Made by a program: the position numbers and the translations under genes
The notes under the pieces: model-generated
Told to the model about the DNA's origin: nothing
What the model saw: only the letters and a program-made list of their open reading frames with translations
Databases searched by the model: none
DNA from: Delphinus delphis
Taxonomy: Eukaryota; Chordata; Mammalia; Artiodactyla; Delphinidae
Direction of reading: 5' to 3'
Assembly: GCF_949987515.2 (NCBI RefSeq)
Contig: NC_082683.1
Span: 123,528,582 to 123,592,581 of the forward strand
DNA: 64,000 nucleotides
In this document: positions 39,826-50,572 of the stretch, one piece after another
Numbering within the stretch: position 1 is the stretch's first letter
How the letters are laid out: every line of letters begins with the position of its first letter

Positions 39826-41369
39826 ACTTAAAATAGCTGTTTTGAATTCTTTATTCAGTAACTCACAATCTCCATGTCTTTAGGATCCACACTGGAAGAT
39901 TACTGTAATCCTTTGGTGATGTCATGTTTTTCCTTGGTTTTTCATGTTCCTTGAAGTTTTGTGTTGCTCTCTCCACATTTGAAGTAGCAGTCACCTCCTC
40001 CAGTCTTTACTAATTACCTTTGGGAGAGAAACATCTTCCATCAGCACTGCTAGGGATGCTGAGGCTTTCTCAGACCTTCCATGGATATGCCTGTTCCTTG
40101 CTCCTTGCTTCCTCTCATGGCAGAATTCATAAACTTGTATGCTTTTTCTTAATCTTACGACATACCAGGCCAAGTGCCAACAGCTTCCTTTTTGCTTTCC
40201 CAAGGGTGGCATTAAAGATTAAATTTCTGGTCTTTCCCTGGCCTGCAGATTCAAGTCGACTTTCTGTGCATGCTCTCTAGCTTGCTTGCTCTTACCACCA
40301 CCATCAGGAGTGCACAGAGGGAGCCAGGTGTGTGGGTGAGGTGCACAGAGCACTGGGATGTTTATGGGCCAGTTGGGAGGATCTGCAGGCAAGACATCCC
40401 CAGTGGTTCATGGACTGGCTTCTTGATGGAGCCCACAATGCACTTAGTAGGATCTGCAGCCCTTTAATGCCCTACAAGAGTCCTATCTGCCACTCTCCCA
40501 GTTTCTTCTTACTTCCCAGTTATGTAGATCATGATTTAGTACTCTGAGCCAGCTGCTAATTCACATGCTCTCACTTTGCCCTGTAGGAGAAATCACAGGG
40601 CTGAGAAGATACCACTTATCCCTTAGCTATGCCACCTCAGGAGAGGGATGATGCAAGTAAATTAAAGCTGTTCCTCTTACCCACTCCAATGCATCTAAAC
40701 TCGTATTTTTGTTGTTGTTGTTCCAACAGAGTGCTGGAACTTCTCCTCTGGAACCTGGACTTCCACAAAGGGTCTCCTGTCTATGGGTGATTGTCTGAGA
40801 GAGTGTTTTTCAGGGTCTCCCAGACCATGGCTGAGAGGGGCTGGAGCCAGTTCATGGGCCACTGTACGGTTCACAGCCAGGACCAGGGTCTGTATGCCTA
40901 TTACCCAACACACGTGTGGGCAAGACGGCTCCTGGATCCTTTGGTGTATGGTGCTGGGTCCCACAACTGCCACAAAGGCACTTTGGTCTATGGATAGAAG
41001 TCAAATTGTTGCTGTTTAGAGTGGAACATAAACAAGGGATGTCTTACTCAGCCATATTGTTGATTTCACTCCACCCGTTTTGCTTTGAAGAACCAACTAT
41101 TCACCCTTGGTTACAATCTTGATGAGGCTGTCATGTAAAGCCAGTAAGCTTCTTTCTCCCTGGAATTTGAATCTCGAGAGAGTGAAAAAAGACCTGGAAA
41201 CATCCCCTGTTCAGTTCTCCTGCTTGGACCCATCCCAAGAGCTGTTCATGTTCTGTGGCTCAATGAACGCTGTTCAGGTAAATTTTTTTGCTAGGTCACC
41301 CAGAGTTGCTTTGTGTTGCTTGCAACCAAAAGATCCTAACTCATACATTAGAATTTTCAGAAGTTGTGT

Positions 41370-42190
41370 TAGCTTTCTATTGCTGCATGACAGAGTATCA
41401 CAAACGTAGTAACTTAAAACAACACAAATTTATCTCACAGTAATGTAGGTCAGAAGTCCAGGCACAGCATGAGTGGGTTCTCTTCTCAGGTGCTTGTGAA
41501 GATGAAATTAAGGTGTTGGCTGGGGCTACAGTTCTCATCTGAGGCTCAGGGTCTTCTTCCAAGGTCACTGGTGGTTGACAAAATCTACTTCTTTACAAAT
41601 ATAGGACTAGGTCTCTATTTTCCTGCTAACAATCGGCCAGGGACTGTCTCTGATCCTAGAGAGCACCTGCATTTCCTTACTACGTGGTCCCCATAGGCAA
41701 TTCACAGCATGGATGTTTGCTTTCTCCTAGACCAACCAGAGCACATCTCTCTGACTTCCTCTGCAATCAGCTTGACAAAACTCTGCTTTTAAAGGGCTCA
41801 CCTGTACACCAATATGTATAAAACAGATAACTAATTAGAACCTGCTGTATAGCACAGGGAACTCTACTCAGTGCTCTGTGGTGACCTAAATGGGAAGGAA
41901 ATCCAAAAAAGAGGGATATATATGTATACATATAGCTGATTCACTTCGCTGTACAGTAGAAACTAACACAACATGGTAAAACAACTAAACCCCAATTTAA
42001 AAATACACAAAAGATAAATAAAAAATAAAGGGCTCACATGACTTGGTCAGGGCCACCCAGAATAAAATAATATAATCACAGGAGTGATATCTCATCATAT
42101 TCACAAGTCCTTCCCATAATCAAGGAGATATACAAGGCATATACACCAAAGTGTGGAATCTTGGAGGCTGTCATGATTTTGTCTCCCACA
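41370..42190 (+). mobile_element. Old LTR-like repeat, split by an L1 tail
   Basis: 'gttagctttctattgctgca', 'cttaaaacaacacaaattta' and 'tctcacagtaatgtaggtca' are typical of a common mammalian LTR-type repeat (ERVL/MaLR group suspected). The 3' part resumes after the L1 insert with 'acttggtcagggccacccag' and ends near 'ggaggctgtcatgattttgt'. Family name uncertain. Confidence 0.5.
41802..42026 (+). mobile_element. L1 3' end, 5' truncated
   Basis: 'gaacctgctgtatagcacag', 'tcacttcgctgtacagtaga', ending 'aaaagataaataaaaaat'. Exact duplication 'aaagggctcac' at 41791-41801 and 42027-42037. Confidence 0.92.
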
Positions 42191-42865
42191 GAAGTGCTAC
42201 AGGAAAAGATGCTTCTTCCTTCTTTCTCTGTGAGGATCAGGGATGTCTGGTATCCGTCTTTCTCACCAGATGGAGGAAGTTTGCCCAGTAATGAATCCAA
42301 CCCAGAGGTGAGCAAAGCAAGAAATGTGTAAAGACAGGTTGACAACTTACTGCATCCATTGAGAACCTGGATAATGCCATACCTAAAGGCCTGCCCACGG
42401 GCTCTTCCGTTTCATAAGCTGATAACTTTTTTCTTAAGCTATTTGACTTTGGTCCTGTACCTTGCAATTGAAGTGGCCTTGAATATTACAGATGCTGAAA
42501 CTGCAGAGCCATTGAAGACATACTTGTAAATTTCACAATCTTGCCTGGGTCTACTTTGTGTGAGTTTTACCTAAGGGGCCCTTCCCTTCAAAAGGTTATT
42601 TGTCCTTAAGAAAATTAAGTCACAAAGTTTTCTTTAAGGAGACATTAAGGAGGAAAAGCATGCCTAATGTCCAAACACAAGAAAAACATAAATGAAAAGA
42701 CTGCACAAGGATATAAAAGATTTTAAAAATGACAAGAGATGGTAAAAATAAGCTGGGGTGTGGGTAAAATTAAAGAGGTACTATTAAGGGTTGAGACGAA
42801 TTATAACCTACTAAATATCACTGTTGATGGTCAAAGACCTTCCACTGGAAAAAGAACCTTTTCTG
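42190..42865. other. Unique sequence, no gene recognised
   Basis: Mixed-composition sequence with no recognised family or coding region. Confidence 0.4.
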
Positions 42866-42869
42866 CTTT

Positions 42870-43080
42870 GGGGATGCCTTACATTTGTGTGTCACTTTCA
42901 CATACATTGTCATATTTAATCTTCACAGTGACTCAATAAGGTAGTCAATACTGGTATACAGTTTCCACCTTATAGTTAAGGAAACTGAGATTCAGAAAGA
43001 TTAAGTAATTTGCCCAAGGTCACAAAGCTGGTAGTGGCCAAATAAGCTTTGTGAATCAGCTAAAAAACCAGAACTCAGCT
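42870..43080 (-). mobile_element. MIR (antisense)
   Basis: 'aggaaactgagattcagaaa', 'agtaatttgcccaaggtcac' and 'aaagctggtagtggcc' are MIR core in reverse orientation. Confidence 0.85.
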
Positions 43081-43084
43081 TTTC

Positions 43085-43480
43085 TGGGTGCTGGTCCGTG
43101 GCAGTGGAAGAACATGGGCTTTAAAACAGCCAGGCCCCTTCCCACTAGCTATCTATTTTACGTTTGGTAGCGTATATATGTCCATGCCACTCTCTCGCTG
43201 CCGCATAGCACAGGGAGATCAGCTCGGTGCTGTGTGACCACCTAGAGGGGTGAGATAGGGAGGGTGGGAGGGAGGGAGACGCAAGAGGGAAGAGATATGG
43301 GAACATATGTATATGTATAACTGATTCACTTTGTTATAAAGCAGAAACAAACACACCATTGTAAAGCAATTATACTCCAATAAAGATGTAATAAAAAAAA
43401 AAAAACAGCCAGACCCAGGTTCAAATTCAAGCCCTACCATTTACTAACTCCCTGGCTGTTGACTACATTAATAATGTTTG
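43085..43480 (+). mobile_element. MIR 5' half interrupted by an L1 tail
   Basis: 'aagaacatgggctttaaaac' (before the L1) joins across the target duplication to 'acccaggttcaaattcaagc' and 'taccatttactaactccctg' (43413-43460). Together these read as the 5' half of a MIR in sense orientation. Confidence 0.7.
43134..43401 (+). mobile_element. L1 3' end, 5' truncated, young type
   Basis: 'catagcacagggagatcagc', 'tcactttgttataaagcaga', 'gcaattatactccaataaag', A-tail. The duplication 'aaaacagccag' at 43123-43133 and 43402-43412 is exact. Confidence 0.93.
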
Positions 43481-43945
43481 AAACTCCTTGTTCCAAACTG
43501 GCTAACAGTTCCTTCCTCATTGGACTGTTGGAGGAATGAATACAATGATACTTGTTATGTCCCTGGTATAGAAGGTTTGGGGAAGAGTTATTACCTTTTA
43601 CGTCATTCAGAGGTGACAGTTTCCATCATTGCCTGGGGAAAGGACCCCAGAGGGCTGTTAAATGTTTGGGGCAGATGCTGGGGGCAAAATCTTTCTAGGA
43701 ATGGGGGGTGGGTCCCAGCCTCTGTGGAGAGGGTGGGAGACGGAGGGGAGCAGACGAGGGATGAGTTAGGCAAGCCCTCCGGCTGGGAGGGGAGGCCCCA
43801 CCTCCCAGAGCAAGGCCCTGGGTGCTCCCTCTTTTGGATCCTGCACCAGGTCAGAACTTAGGGCACCTGCCTCATGTTTGTTATGAACACGTGATTCCAG
43901 TTCCTGGGCTGGTGGAGGTGATGAGTTTAGCTTCAGAAGTCTTAT
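43481..43945. other. Unique, G-rich sequence
   Basis: No gene or repeat was recognised. 43660-43810 is purine/G-rich and opens a spurious plus-strand frame of 127 codons. Confidence 0.45.
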
Positions 43946-43960
43946 AAAATCCACTCCTGG

Positions 43961-44165
43961 GGCTTCCCTGGTGGCTCAGTGGTTGAGAGTCCACCTGCCG
44001 ATGCAGGGGACACGGGTTCGTGCCCCGGTCCGGGAAGATCCCACATGCCGCAGAGCGGCTGGGCCTGTGAGCCACGGCCGCTGAGCCTGCGCGTCCGGAG
44101 CCTGTGCTCCGCAGCGGGAGAGGCCACAACAGTGAGAGGCCCGCGTACCGCAAAAAAAAAAAAAA
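43961..44165 (+). mobile_element. CHR-family SINE
   Basis: Complete copy from 'ggcttccctggtggctcagt' to 'gcgtaccgcaaaaaaaa'. The duplication 'aaaatccactcctgg' is exact at 43946-43960 and 44166-44180. The same motif occurs a third time after the adjacent L1. Confidence 0.96.
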
Positions 44166-44180
44166 AAAATCCACTCCTGG

Positions 44181-44722
44181 AAGCAACCTAAATGTCCATC
44201 AACAGATGAATGGATAAAGAAGATGTGGTACATATATAAAATAGAATATTACTCAGCCATAAAAATAATGAAATAATGCCATTTGCAACAACAAGGATGG
44301 ACCTAGAGATTATCATACTAAGTGAAGTAAGTCAGACAAAGACAAATATATGACATCACTTATATGTGGAATCGAAAAAGATGATACAAATGAACTTATT
44401 TACAAAACAGAAACAGACTCACAGACTTCGAAAACAAACTTATGGTTAACAAAGGGGAAAGGTGGGGAGGAGGGATAAATTAGGAGTTTGGGATTAACAT
44501 ATACATACCACTATATATAAAATAGATAATCAACAAGAACCTACTGCATAGCACAGGGAACGCTACTCAATATTCTGTAATAACCTGTACGGGAAAACTA
44601 TCTGAAAAAGAATGGATATATGTATATGTATAACTGAATCACTCTGTTGTACACCTGAAAGTAACACAACATTGTAAATCAACTATACCCCAATATAAAA
44701 TAAAAATTAAATTAAAAAAAAG
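44181..44722 (+). mobile_element. L1 3' end, 5' truncated
   Basis: Begins in the ORF2 C-terminus ('aagcaacctaaatgtccatc', 'ggtacatatataaaatagaa') and runs through the 3' UTR to 'ctataccccaatataaaata' and an A-rich tail. It is flanked by 'tccactcctgg' on both sides (44170-44180 and 44723-44733), sharing its left duplication with the SINE. Confidence 0.93.
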
Positions 44723-44929
44723 TCCACTCCTGGCCATCTGAGAAAACACAAAATCATCTTCTGAAATGAGAAAGCTTCAAACTATGGGACACCAGGACAT
44801 CCAAGAGCCCGGTTTATAACTGCATTAGAAGCAGTGGATTTTCTCAACTTTTTTGCCTCTGATGTGGATTAGATTCACTTCTGACTCTACTAAACGGTCT
44901 TCCCTCAGTGTGGTGCCACAGAGAGCTGC

Positions 44930-45060
44930 TGCTGTTGGAATCCACAGACCCGGGATCTGCTCCCAGCTTTGTCCTTAACTTGCTGTGTGACCTTGACCAA
45001 ATTGCCTTCCCTCTCTGGGTCTTGGTGTCTTCAGCCATAAGCGAAGGGGCTAAATTTTTA
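44930..45060 (+). mobile_element. MIR fragment
   Basis: 'ttaacttgctgtgtgacctt', 'gaccaaattgccttccctct' and 'gggtcttggtgtcttcagcc' match the MIR core in sense orientation. Confidence 0.8.
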
Positions 45061-45164
45061 GGTGGATTTTCCATTACTTGAGACTGAAAAACATCCTGAG
45101 AAATAGAGATATTTGGGTTCCTTTGTCAGAAAAGCAGCTCTTGGAGGGCTACCTAATCCCACGA

Positions 45165-45235
45165 GACCTGGTACAGTGCCTTGCACATTATTGAGGCTCA
45201 GTAAATATTTGTTACATAAAAAGTCGTCTGATTTG
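45165..45235 (+). mobile_element. L2/MIR-like 3' terminus
   Basis: 'acagtgccttgcacattatt' and 'gctcagtaaatatttgttac' are the conserved terminal motif shared by L2 and MIR3-like elements. Confidence 0.55.
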
Positions 45236-45283
45236 TATTTGTAATTGAGACATGAAAAAAATAAAACTTTTCTCCTCCTAAAA

Positions 45284-45535
45284 AAGATATATATAAAATA
45301 GATAACTAATAAGAACCTCCTGTATAGCACAGGGAACTCTACTCAATATTCTGTAAAGGTCTATATGGGAAAAGAATCTAAAAGAAGAGTGGCTATATGT
45401 ATATGTACAACAGATTCACTTTGCTGTACACCTGAAACTAACATAACGTTGCAAATCAACTATACGTCAATAAAAATTTTAAAAATAAAATATAGATGAC
45501 AGAAACCTGAAAGAAAATTAAAAAATAAATAAAAT
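45284..45535 (+). mobile_element. L1 3' end, 5' truncated
   Basis: 'taagaacctcctgtatagca', 'tcactttgctgtacacctga', 'aaatcaactatacgtcaata' and a long A-rich tail to about 45535. Confidence 0.88.
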
Positions 45536-45539
45536 TCAA

Positions 45540-47340
45540 ACATTCAAAAACAAGGGATGAAAGAGCTGGACTAGATGCCCCTCCCAAGTTGTCTTCTATC
45601 CAGAACTGACATTTAGGTTTCGCTCTTCCTGCCTCTCCAGTGCCCCCTTCCCTTTCAGCCCTGCCAGCTGTTATCTCCCCACCCACCCCAACCCCGACCA
45701 GGGTGAGGCACAGGGTTGTGTCTGGGTGCTGTGATCCTGCCACTCCCGGCTGGTCACCCACACTGACCCAGGAGCAGGCCTGGTAACCAGGCTTCCATAC
45801 GAGGTTCTGGCTGTTGGTTTGCAGGACTCTGCCCTGATTATGCCTGAGACGCTCTGACTTCATACAGATCGCATTTCTGTCACTTGCAAGGGGGAAGGAC
45901 TGACTGAGTTTGCAGGGGCAGAGGCAGCTGGCTGGCTGGGAAATCCTCTCTAAGCCCAGCCTGGCCCTTGGGGAACAACCCCTCCAAAAATAGGCCTGTG
46001 TTTTCTTGCCCCAGAAACTAGCCTGAAGGGGGCCCACCTCTACGGACTGCTGGAGAGGGACAGGTGGGTCCCAACATTAGACCTTTACAGTCCCTTAGGA
46101 CAGTCACCAGCTTAAGTGGAACACAGGATGGTTAAAAGACAAAGGGGGCCTGGAATTCCAGCGGTGCAGCTGGTCTGGCTCCACGATGGGAGGATTTGGG
46201 AGGATTTTTCTGCTCTGGGCCGACCCTCCCTGGGCAGCTCAATGCAGTTCCACAGGGACCTCTAGCGACTGTCATGTCAAACTACAGTTTCCCCGGCTCC
46301 TCCACAGCTGGCTGCTTGCTGACCTCTGACCAGGTTTCACCACAGGACCCCAGAACTCCCCACCCCTGCTCTGCTCCTGCATGGCACGCACCCAGCACAT
46401 GATGGGGGAGGGTGTCCCCCAAGGCCCAGTGGAGACCAGTGACTGACACATGACAGGGGAGACCTTCCTGCAGTGTTATGACTGAGAAAATGGCTGGTCC
46501 TTTGCTCCTGTACAGCCTGACCATGTCATGAGGGGCCTTGGGCTATCCCACATCGTGATGGAGACTAAACAACGCTAATAACCAGTCCCCCACCCTAGGT
46601 ATCATCCCCGACTTTCCTACCCAGGGGACCCTCTTGCAAAGCATTTGCCTAAGGCCAGCTGACTGTGTTTGAGCTGGGATTTGAAGGCAGCCACCTGGCC
46701 TCAGAGCTCACACTCTCTCCTGTATGCCCCACTGGTGGCCCTGAAAGATGTCAGCACACTACCTGTGAAAACCTAGGGTTTTCTTACACATAGCCCTTGA
46801 CATTTTTTTTTAAACTACACACCTCTAATACAAATGTTAAGACATTTCTTCAAAGGACTCAGATGTCACCAGCAGGTGAGGGGTCATTAGATTCTTGGAG
46901 ACAGAGCTAGGTTTAAGGACAGGGTCTGACAGGCAACTGTGTGTACGCCCCCAGGCTGACCATCTGGAGACTCCAACCTCCTCCCCAAAGTAAGGGAAAT
47001 AACGTGTCCCACTTACTTCTTGGACTTATTGCAAGGATTAGATAAAATGCTGTGAAAGAACCTATTTTATAAAATTAAGTCCTATGACAATCATGACTTT
47101 TAGTTTTTTAGAAAACTCAACCGATAGTTACCAACTGATATTTGAAGCAAAGGAAAGAAAAGCAACTAGTGTTTATTGAGGTTTTTAGGTAGTGGTAACA
47201 CTACCTAAGAGTTGCCAATTAAAATCACACAGTATTATTTTTACCTATAAATTCAGTGCAGAGTGAGCACTTTCATACAGTTTGCAGGACTGTTCATTGA
47301 TATAAAGCCTTAAGGGCAATGTGTAATAGGTCTCACCAAC
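45540..47340. other. Mostly unique sequence with MIR traces
   Basis: No gene was recognised. An antisense MIR fragment lies at about 46640-46735 ('gtttgagctgggatttgaag', 'cctcagagctcacactct') and a weak sense MIR at about 46980-47090. A long minus-strand frame at 45456-46037 begins inside the L1 tail and has no family resemblance. Confidence 0.5.
47185..47208. repeat. Perfect 10-bp hairpin
   Basis: 'ttaggtagtg', loop 'gtaa', then 'cactacctaa'. A short perfect inverted repeat in unique sequence, with no T-run or terminator context. Confidence 0.85.
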
Positions 47341-47341
47341 T

Positions 47342-47662
47342 TTTTTTTTTTTTTTTTTTTTTATGGCTGTGTTGGGTCTTTGTTGCTGTGCACGGGCTTT
47401 CTCTAGTTGCGGTGAGCAGGGGCTACTCTTCGTTGCGGTGCGCAGGCTTCGCATTATCGTGGCTTCTCTTGTTGAGACGCATGGACTCTAGGCCCGCAGG
47501 CTTCAGTAGTTGTGGCTCGCAGGCTCTAGAGCACAGGCTTAGTAGTTGCAGCGTACGGGCTTAGTTGCTCCACAGCATGTGGGATCTTCCCGGGTTAGGG
47601 CTTGAACCCGTGTCCCCTGCATTGGCAGGCGGATTCTTAACCACTGCACCACTAGGGAAGCG
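47342..47662 (-). mobile_element. CHR-family SINE (antisense), long form
   Basis: T-run of about 22, 'atggctgtgttgggtctttg', repeated 'tagttg' modules, and 'gcaccactagggaagcgc' at the head end. The duplication is approximate, 'caccaactttt' (47334-47344) and 'caccaactcttt' (47679-47690). A C-rich stretch (47663-47678) lies between the SINE head and the right duplication. Confidence 0.9.
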
Positions 47663-47854
47663 CCTCCCCCCCCGCCCCCACCAACTCTTTGCTTGGGAAT
47701 TCCACTGCTGGGAATCTCTCCAAGGAAACAAACAGAAATGTAGAAAATACTCCATGCATAAAGATTTCTGTCTTATAACAGGGAAAAACTGGAAGTAACT
47801 TAAATGTTCAAATACTGGAGAAAGTGGTAACAGCCCTCAGCTTTTGCCTGTCCA

Positions 47855-48225
47855 GTCTCCCTTCAGTTAACATAACTTCTTCTTTCCTTTCAGGACCTCC
47901 ACTTCAAAATTCTCCCAGTCCCCATGGTTCTGACGAGCGCTGAGCTGAATCCCCAACTGCAGGGGAAGACATAGGATGGAGTCTTGGCCAATGAGGGAAC
48001 CCCATTCCCAGACACAGGGATTATTCAGGAAGGGCTCCCCTGGCTGGGAAAGATGCATCCTCTTTGCTCTAAGACTGCTGACTGGAGTTAAAACCAGCAC
48101 AGTGGAAAGAGGAGCCAGGAGATGAAGAGCGAGTTCTGAAGGAATATTTTAAGATCAATGAACTCTTCTTTTTGCTTAAACTACTTTGACTAGGGTTTCT
48201 GTCACTAGCAACAGAGTGCTAACAT
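47855..48225 (+). mobile_element. LTR-like repeat
   Basis: The right end 'tttttgcttaaactactttg' followed by 'actagggtttctgtcactag' and 'caacagagtgctaacataga' resembles the terminus of a mammalian ERV-type LTR. The left part carries 'ctttcctttcaggacctcca'. Family not determined. Confidence 0.4.
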
Positions 48226-48438
48226 AGACCATTATTTGGTAGCCAAAGTAGATCAACCTGATGAAATATTTGCAGCCATTCTAAGCCATCTTTATGAATG
48301 GTTTCCAGTAACATAAGCTTATGATTAAGTGAAGGAAGCGTGATACACAATCAACTTTAGCATGATCTTAATTATATTTAAACATTTCATGGAAGCAAAG
48401 ATGTGTTTTCTAAGAAAACACAGCAAAATATCAGCTGT

Positions 48439-48769
48439 TGGCTTCCCTGGTGGTGCAGTGGTTGAGAATCTGCCTGCTAATGCAGGGGACACGGGTTCGA
48501 GCCCTGGTCTGGGAGGATCCCACATGCCGCGGAGCAACTGGTGAGCCACAACTACTGAGCCTGCGTGTCTGGAGCCTGTGCTCCGCAACAAGAGAGGCCG
48601 TGATAGTGAGAGGCCCGCGCACCACGATGAAGAGTGGCCCCCGCTTGCCACAACTAGAGAAAGCCCTCGCACAGAAATTAAGATCCAACACAGCAAAAAT
48701 AAATAAATAAATAAACTCCTACCCCCAACATCTAAAAAAATAAACAAAAAAAAATGTTAAAAAATATAT
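48439..48769 (+). mobile_element. CHR-family SINE, long form
   Basis: Head 'tggcttccctggtggtgcag', hybrid body containing both 'gtgagaggcccgcgcaccac' and 'ccacaactagagaaagccct', long A-rich tail. Duplication 'atatcagctgt' and 'atattagctgt' at about 48428-48438 and 48770-48780. Confidence 0.93.
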
Positions 48770-48834
48770 ATATTAGCTGTCATGCTGGCTGGTGAAATTA
48801 TTCAGTTTTAAACTTTTATTCTGTGTAACTTCCA

Positions 48835-49300
48835 CACAAAAATATATATCTTACAATAAATAGTAAGGAAAAAAAACTAAGGAAAAGATACAGTTTTACT
48901 GGTTACTCCCTTAATTCCAAAAAGGTTATCATTGTCTTCTCAGATGAAAATATATAGAGTACCTTGTTTTGAAGTGACAGTTTGGAATTTCCCTAAAAAT
49001 ATTGACCTACCAATTTTACACAAAGTAGAACGTTATTTTTTTCAGTACTAAAACTGAAAACATGCCCCACCACAGGAAAGTAGAGTCTGCTCTTCAACGA
49101 CTTTGTGATCTTCAGTCTGAATATTACTAAGAAGGGAAACATGACATGAACGACCTCCAATCAGAATATGTATGCATTGGCTCATGGAGCCCTGCCTCAT
49201 GTCATAAAGGACTTTTCCCCACTCCACCTCATACTTGAAAGGAATTTGAACCTGGACTAAAAGACAGAATGAACCATGACTATTGGCCACAGCCTGGTAA
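48835..49300. other. Unique sequence, no gene recognised
   Basis: No family or gene was recognised. Confidence 0.4.
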
Positions 49301-49316
49301 AGATAAATGGCCTTGA

Positions 49317-49692
49317 AGACTTCCCTGGTGGCGCAGTGGTTAAGAATCCGCCTGCCACTGTAGCGGACACAGGTTCGAGTCCTGGTCTGGGAAGATCCCA
49401 CGTGCCGCGGAGCAACTAAGCCCGTGCGCCACAACTACTGAGCCTGCGCTCTAGAGCCCGCGAGCCACAACTACTGAAGCCCACGTGCCACAACTACTGA
49501 GCCCACGTGCCACACTACTGAAGCCCGTGTGTCTACAGCCCATGCTCTGCAACGAGAGAAGCCACCGCAATGAGAAGCCTGCGAACAGCAACGAAGAGTA
49601 GCTGCCACTTGCTGCGTCTAGAGAAAGCCCACGTACAGCAACAAAGACCCAACGCAGCCAAAAATAAATAAATAAAATAAAATTTTAAATAA
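49317..49692 (+). mobile_element. CHR-family SINE, longest form in the window
   Basis: Head 'gacttccctggtggcgcagt', with four 'ccaca(a)ctactga' modules in its body and the tail 'cgcagccaaaaataaataaa'. Exact duplication 'ataaatggccttga' at 49303-49316 and 49693-49706. Module amplification explains the 376-bp length. Confidence 0.95.
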
Positions 49693-49706
49693 ATAAATGG
49701 CCTTGA

Positions 49707-50095
49707 CCAGCTGAGCACAGATCCAAGGCCAAGACAACATCCGCCAAGCGCAGCCCCCTGGACTCAGCGGCTCAGGGTTCCTTGGCTGCTCCCTCTTCCT
49801 ACTTCTGATTTTCTCTTTTCTTGATCAGGGCCTGCCTTGCTCTCTGGGCCAACGCTAGTCGCCAACCAAGACACTCATCTCCTACTTGGTTCGGGTCAGG
49901 ATGCTGCCCCAGTTCTGCAGCAGGTCATGAAGCACTTGACAGGGAGGGATAGATCCATGAAAGCCAATCGGCAGCAGCATGAGACCAGGCCTCGGCTTCT
50001 CCTCTTGCCCTGCTGGGCTGCCTTTACTCCAGGGTCATCTCATCGAGGCCATCTCCCCCATCCCAACCCATGGTGGGCTTGATTAGCTCTGCTGT
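49707..50095. other. Unique sequence, no gene recognised
   Basis: GC-richer unique sequence with no family recognised. Confidence 0.4.
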
Positions 50096-50572
50096 ACCGT
50101 AGTCCCCTCTTATCCACAGTTTTGCTTTCAGCGGTTTCAGTTACCAGTGGTCAACCTCAGTCCTAAAATATTAAATGAAAAATCCCAGAAACAAACAATG
50201 CATAAGTTTTAAATTGTGTGTGCTGTTTTGAGTAGCATGATGAAATCTTACACCACGAATCAGCCCTTTGTCCAGTGAATCCACACTGTGTATATCAATA
50301 CTACCTGTCAGTTAGTAGCAACTGTCTTGGCATCACGGTGCTTGTGTTCAAGATACCTTTATTTTACTTAATAATGGTCCCAAACCACAAGAGTAGTGAT
50401 GCTGGCAATTCGGATAGTCTCTTACTGTGCCTAATTTATAAATTAAACTTTATCATATGTATGTATAGGAAAAAACATAGTATATATAGGTTTGGTACCA
50501 TCCTGGGTTGCAGGCATCCACGGTGGGGGTGGGCGGGGGGAGGGGTGGTCTTGGAACGTGTCCCTGCATGTA
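50096..50572 (+). mobile_element. TcMar-Tigger DNA transposon, internally deleted
   Basis: The left end 'gtagtcccctcttatccaca' and the following 'ggtttcagttaccagtggtc' match a Tigger terminus. 'taataatggtcccaaaccac' starts a remnant of the transposase N-terminus (MVPNHKSSDAGNSD). The right end 'ggtttggtaccatcctgggt', 'gcaggcatccacggtggggg' and 'gtcttggaacgtgtccctgc' is the other terminus. The transposase catalytic domain is deleted. An additional G-rich run at 50522-50545 was added or mutated. Confidence 0.85.

Larger units (their letters stand above)
37170..41075 (-). mobile_element. Ancient L1M in antisense, internally deleted mosaic
   Basis: The left end is reverse-complement L1M 3' UTR and ORF2 C-terminus (37180-38390; for example 'ttccattgtgtatatatacc', 'tccatactgttttccatagt'). 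The middle (38493-39180) is reverse-complement ORF2 5' half ('gtgatctatcctgaagaatg'). The right (39190-41075) fits an L1M 5' region in antisense. Much of ORF2 is missing, so it is either one internally deleted copy or several neighbouring fragments. A microsatellite and a SINE interrupt it. Confidence 0.7.
47690..48830 (+). mobile_element. Old L1M 3' fragment, interrupted
   Basis: 'gaattccactgctgggaatc' to 'taaatgttcaaatactggag' (47695-47820) is ORF2 C-terminus DNA. After an LTR-like insert it seems to continue from 48225 ('ccaaagtagatcaacctgat', 'tatgattaagtgaaggaagc') and past a SINE to about 48830. Confidence 0.6.

Noticed and set aside
45456..46037. A 193-codon minus-strand frame
   Set aside because: It ends within an L1 A-rich tail and shows no domain pattern; probably chance.
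47185..47208. Hairpin as a terminator or microRNA precursor
   Set aside because: The stem is only 10 bp with no T-run, far too short for a miRNA precursor, and intrinsic terminators do not apply in a mammalian genome.
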